NCBI RefSeq assembly: GCF_001677885.1
Contig: NZ_LOCQ01000058.1
Coordinates: 124,001-188,000, forward strand
Length of the DNA: 64,000 nt
Direction: 5' to 3'
Source of the DNA: Janthinobacterium psychrotolerans
GTDB taxonomy: Bacteria > Pseudomonadota > Gammaproteobacteria > Burkholderiales > Burkholderiaceae_D
Shown here one piece after another: positions 62,026 through 64,000 of the stretch. The notes below the pieces were generated by a model. That model searched no databases. It was given only the letters and a program-made list of their open reading frames with translations, and was not told the origin of the DNA. Each line of letters opens with the position of its first letter. Position 1 is the first letter of the stretch. Made by a program: the position numbers and the translations under genes.

Positions 62026-64000
62026 ATGTCCTTAGCCCTGAAAAAATCGCTCCCCAAGCCCGGCAACCGCTACGCGCTGCCCGCCCTGTATGGTTCATCC
62101 GACGCCTATGCGCTGGCGCTGGCCGCTCTTGAACTGAAGTCGCGCGGCCAGATGCTGGCCGTGGTGGTGGCGCAGGCCAGCGACGGTCAGCGCCTGCTCG
62201 ACGAGATCCCGTGGTTTGGCGGCCAGGAGCTGCGCTGCCATCTGCTGCCGGACTGGGAAACCCTGCCCTACGACGCGTTTTCGCCGCACCAGGACCTGGT
62301 CTCCGAACGCCTGGCGACCCTGCACGAGATTCAAAATCGCCAGTGCGACGTGCTGATCGTGCCGGCCACCACGGCGCTGGTGCGCCTGGCGCCGCCGTCG
62401 TTCCTGGCCGCCTACACCTTCTTTTTCAAGAAGGGCGAAACGCTCGATGAAGCGCGATTGAAATCGCAGCTGACCCTGGCCGGCTACAGCCATGTGTCGC
62501 AGGTGATGTCGCCCGGCGAATACTCGGTGCGTGGCGGCCTGCTCGACCTTTTCCCGATGGGGTCCGCCCTGCCGTACCGGCTCGACCTGTTCGGCGACAC
62601 CATCGAGACCATCCGCACCTTCGACGCCGACACGCAGCGCTCACTCTACCCTGTGCACGAAGTGCGGCTGCTGCCGGGGCGCGAATTCCCGATGGACGAG
62701 GCGGCGCGCACCACCTTTCGCAGCCGCTGGCGCGAGCAGTTCGAAGGCGACCCGTCGCGCTCGGTGGTCTACAAGGACATCAGCAGCGGCATCGCCTCGG
62801 CCGGCATCGAATACTACCTGCCGCTGTTTTTCGAGCAAACCGCCACCCTGTTCGACTACCTGCCGCCCGACGCCTCGCTGGCCCTGGTCGGCGAGATCGA
62901 CGCGGCGATCGGCCGCTTCTGGACCGATACCCAGTCGCGCTACCGCTTCCTGAAGGCCGACCGCGAACGTCCGATTTTGCCGCCCGAGTCGCTGTTCCTC
63001 GGCGACGAGCAGTTCTTCGCGCTGGCCAAACCGTATGCGCGCCTGGCGATCGCCAAGTCGAACGATGCGCTGGCCTCCGAATTGTCGGCGCCGCTGCCCA
63101 ACATCGCCGTGAACCGCCGCGCCGACGATCCGCTGGCCAACCTGCGCAGCTTTTTGCTGCAGCCGGGCCGCAGGGTGATGGTCTGCGCCGAATCGAACGG
63201 CCGGCGCGAAACCTTGCAGCAGTACTTTGCCGAATACGACCTGCAGCTGACGCCCGTGGAGGGCAGCGACGGCTTCTTGCAGTCCGACGCCAAGCTGATG
63301 CTGGGCGTGGCGCCGCTGCATGCGGGCTTCGAGCTGTACACGGACGAAGGCAACCTGGCCTTCATCACCGAAACCGAGCTGTATGCGGGTTCGGGCCGGC
63401 GCGTCGGCAAGAAAAAACAGGAAGGCGTGACGCAGGTCGAGTCGATGGTGCGCGACCTGTCGGAGCTGAAGATCGGCGACCCGGTGGTCCACATCAACCA
63501 CGGCATCGGGCGCTACATGGGCCTGACCAGCATGGACCTGGGCGAAGGCGAAACCGAGTTCTTGCACCTCGAATACGCGAAAGACACCAAGCTGTATGTG
63601 CCGGTGTCGCAATTGCACGTGATCTCGCGCTATTCGGGCGCCTCGCCGGAAGACGCGCCGCTGCATTCGCTCGGCTCGGGCCAGTGGGAAAAGGCGAAAA
63701 AACGCGCTGCCGAACAGGTGCGCGACACGGCCGCCGAACTGCTCAACCTGTATGCGCGCCGCGCGCTGCGCCAGGGCCATGCCTTCGAGTATTCCTCGCA
63801 TGACTACGAGCGCTTTGCCGACAGCTTCGGCTTCGACGAAACGCCCGACCAGGCCGAAGCTATCCACAATGTGATCCGCGACATGACCTCGGGCAAACCG
63901 ATGGACCGCCTGGTGTGCGGCGACGTCGGTTTCGGCAAGACGGAAGTGGCGCTGCGCGCGGCATTCATCGCCGTGATGGGCGGCAAGCAGGTGGCGATCC
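62026..64000 (+). CDS. mfd: Transcription-repair coupling factor Mfd (3' end outside window)
   Basis: At least 658 residues visible, cut by the window end. The N-terminal UvrB-homology domains are present (QMLAVVVAQASDGQRLLDEI, WETLPYDAFSPHQDLVSERL, PGEYSVRGGLLDLFP), then the RNA-polymerase-interaction domain (LKIGDPVVHINHGIGRYMGL) and the start of the helicase core with Walker A GDVGFGKTEVAL near 63918-63953. Mfd removes stalled RNA polymerase and recruits UvrA. The ATG at 62026 (MSLALKKSLPKPG) is taken over the in-frame ATG at 61972, which lies just after a -10 and adds an atypical peptide. Neither has a clear ribosome site. Confidence 0.95.
   Translation, partial: MSLALKKSLPKPGNRYALPALYGSSDAYALALAALELKSRGQMLAVVVAQASDGQRLLDEIPWFGGQELRCHLLPDWETLPYDAFSPHQDLVSERLATLHEIQNRQCDVLIVPATTALVRLAPPSFLAAYTFFFKKGETLDEARLKSQLTLAGYSHVSQVMSPGEYSVRGGLLDLFPMGSALPYRLDLFGDTIETIRTFDADTQRSLYPVHEVRLLPGREFPMDEAARTTFRSRWREQFEGDPSRSVVYKDISSGIASAGIEYYLPLFFEQTATLFDYLPPDASLALVGEIDAAIGRFWTDTQSRYRFLKADRERPILPPESLFLGDEQFFALAKPYARLAIAKSNDALASELSAPLPNIAVNRRADDPLANLRSFLLQPGRRVMVCAESNGRRETLQQYFAEYDLQLTPVEGSDGFLQSDAKLMLGVAPLHAGFELYTDEGNLAFITETELYAGSGRRVGKKKQEGVTQVESMVRDLSELKIGDPVVHINHGIGRYMGLTSMDLGEGETEFLHLEYAKDTKLYVPVSQLHVISRYSGASPEDAPLHSLGSGQWEKAKKRAAEQVRDTAAELLNLYARRALRQGHAFEYSSHDYERFADSFGFDETPDQAEAIHNVIRDMTSGKPMDRLVCGDVGFGKTEVALRAAFIAVMGGKQVAI

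Noticed and set aside
1-64000. CRISPR array, tRNA, rRNA, phage or secondary-metabolite cluster
   Set aside because: I looked for regularly spaced repeats, tRNA arms, rRNA-like stretches, integrase/structural phage genes and NRPS/PKS modules and saw none.

Overview
The window looks like chromosomal DNA of a Gram-negative betaproteobacterium, most likely Oxalobacteraceae (Janthinobacterium/Massilia/Duganella type). This is inferred from high GC, gene content (RpfE-type protein with recJ, LolCDE, a LivM-LivG fusion, a family-I lipase with its foldase, WxxF-tailed chemoreceptors) and protein style; no rRNA or tRNA marker is present to confirm it. Both ends cut genes: a Suv3-like helicase on the left and mfd on the right.

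Layout. 1-2.8 kb: RNA helicase and a stand-alone Tae4/Tai4 type VI effector-immunity pair. 3-7.1 kb: an iron-uptake cell-surface-signalling unit (ECF sigma, FecR, TonB receptor with STN domain) with a Fur-box-like site. 7.1-12.5 kb (minus): two tandem LolC/E permeases, LolD, TatD and a periplasmic sugar dehydrogenase in one run. 13-15.8 kb: RpfE-type phosphoglycerate mutase and recJ. 15.8-18.4 kb: an accessory patch with a 166-bp MITE-like repeat, an intact IS1595-family insertion sequence with 8-bp target duplications, and a Xre-RES toxin-antitoxin pair. 18.4-23.6 kb: DUF2288, SDR/LysR pair, TonB receptor and a membrane protein whose leader resembles that of the DUF2288 gene. 23.5-28.4 kb (minus): a branched-chain amino acid ABC transporter (livK, livH, fused livM-livG, livF). 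28.7-33 kb: lipoprotein, small unknowns, Sel1 protein and cpdB.

33.3-36.7 kb: prfB with the classic programmed +1 frameshift, a HAD phosphatase and lysS. 36.7-38.5 kb (minus): APS kinase plus sulfotransferase, a small sulfation cassette. 38.5-47 kb: chemoreceptor, ppnN, POT peptide symporter with a strong terminator, SRPBCC protein, YecA-like protein and an unusual membrane protein. 46.9-52 kb: a second MITE copy, OPT transporter, PBP1A. 52-54.9 kb: TetR regulator facing a secreted lipase and its foldase, with two palindromes between them. 54.9-61 kb (minus): a 927-residue winged-helix/ATPase regulator, an EAL phosphodiesterase translationally coupled to a chemoreceptor, and a decayed chemoreceptor. 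61-64 kb: cytosolic 5'-nucleotidase and mfd.

Most of the window is ordinary housekeeping and nutrient-uptake DNA. I found no convincing wholly new system. The most informative unusual points are the MITE family with 13-14-bp target duplications, the IS next to the toxin-antitoxin pair, the repeat that supplies the end of the TetR gene, the duplicated leader segment, the orphan Tae4/Tai4 pair and the sulfation cassette. No CRISPR array, tRNA or rRNA was seen.
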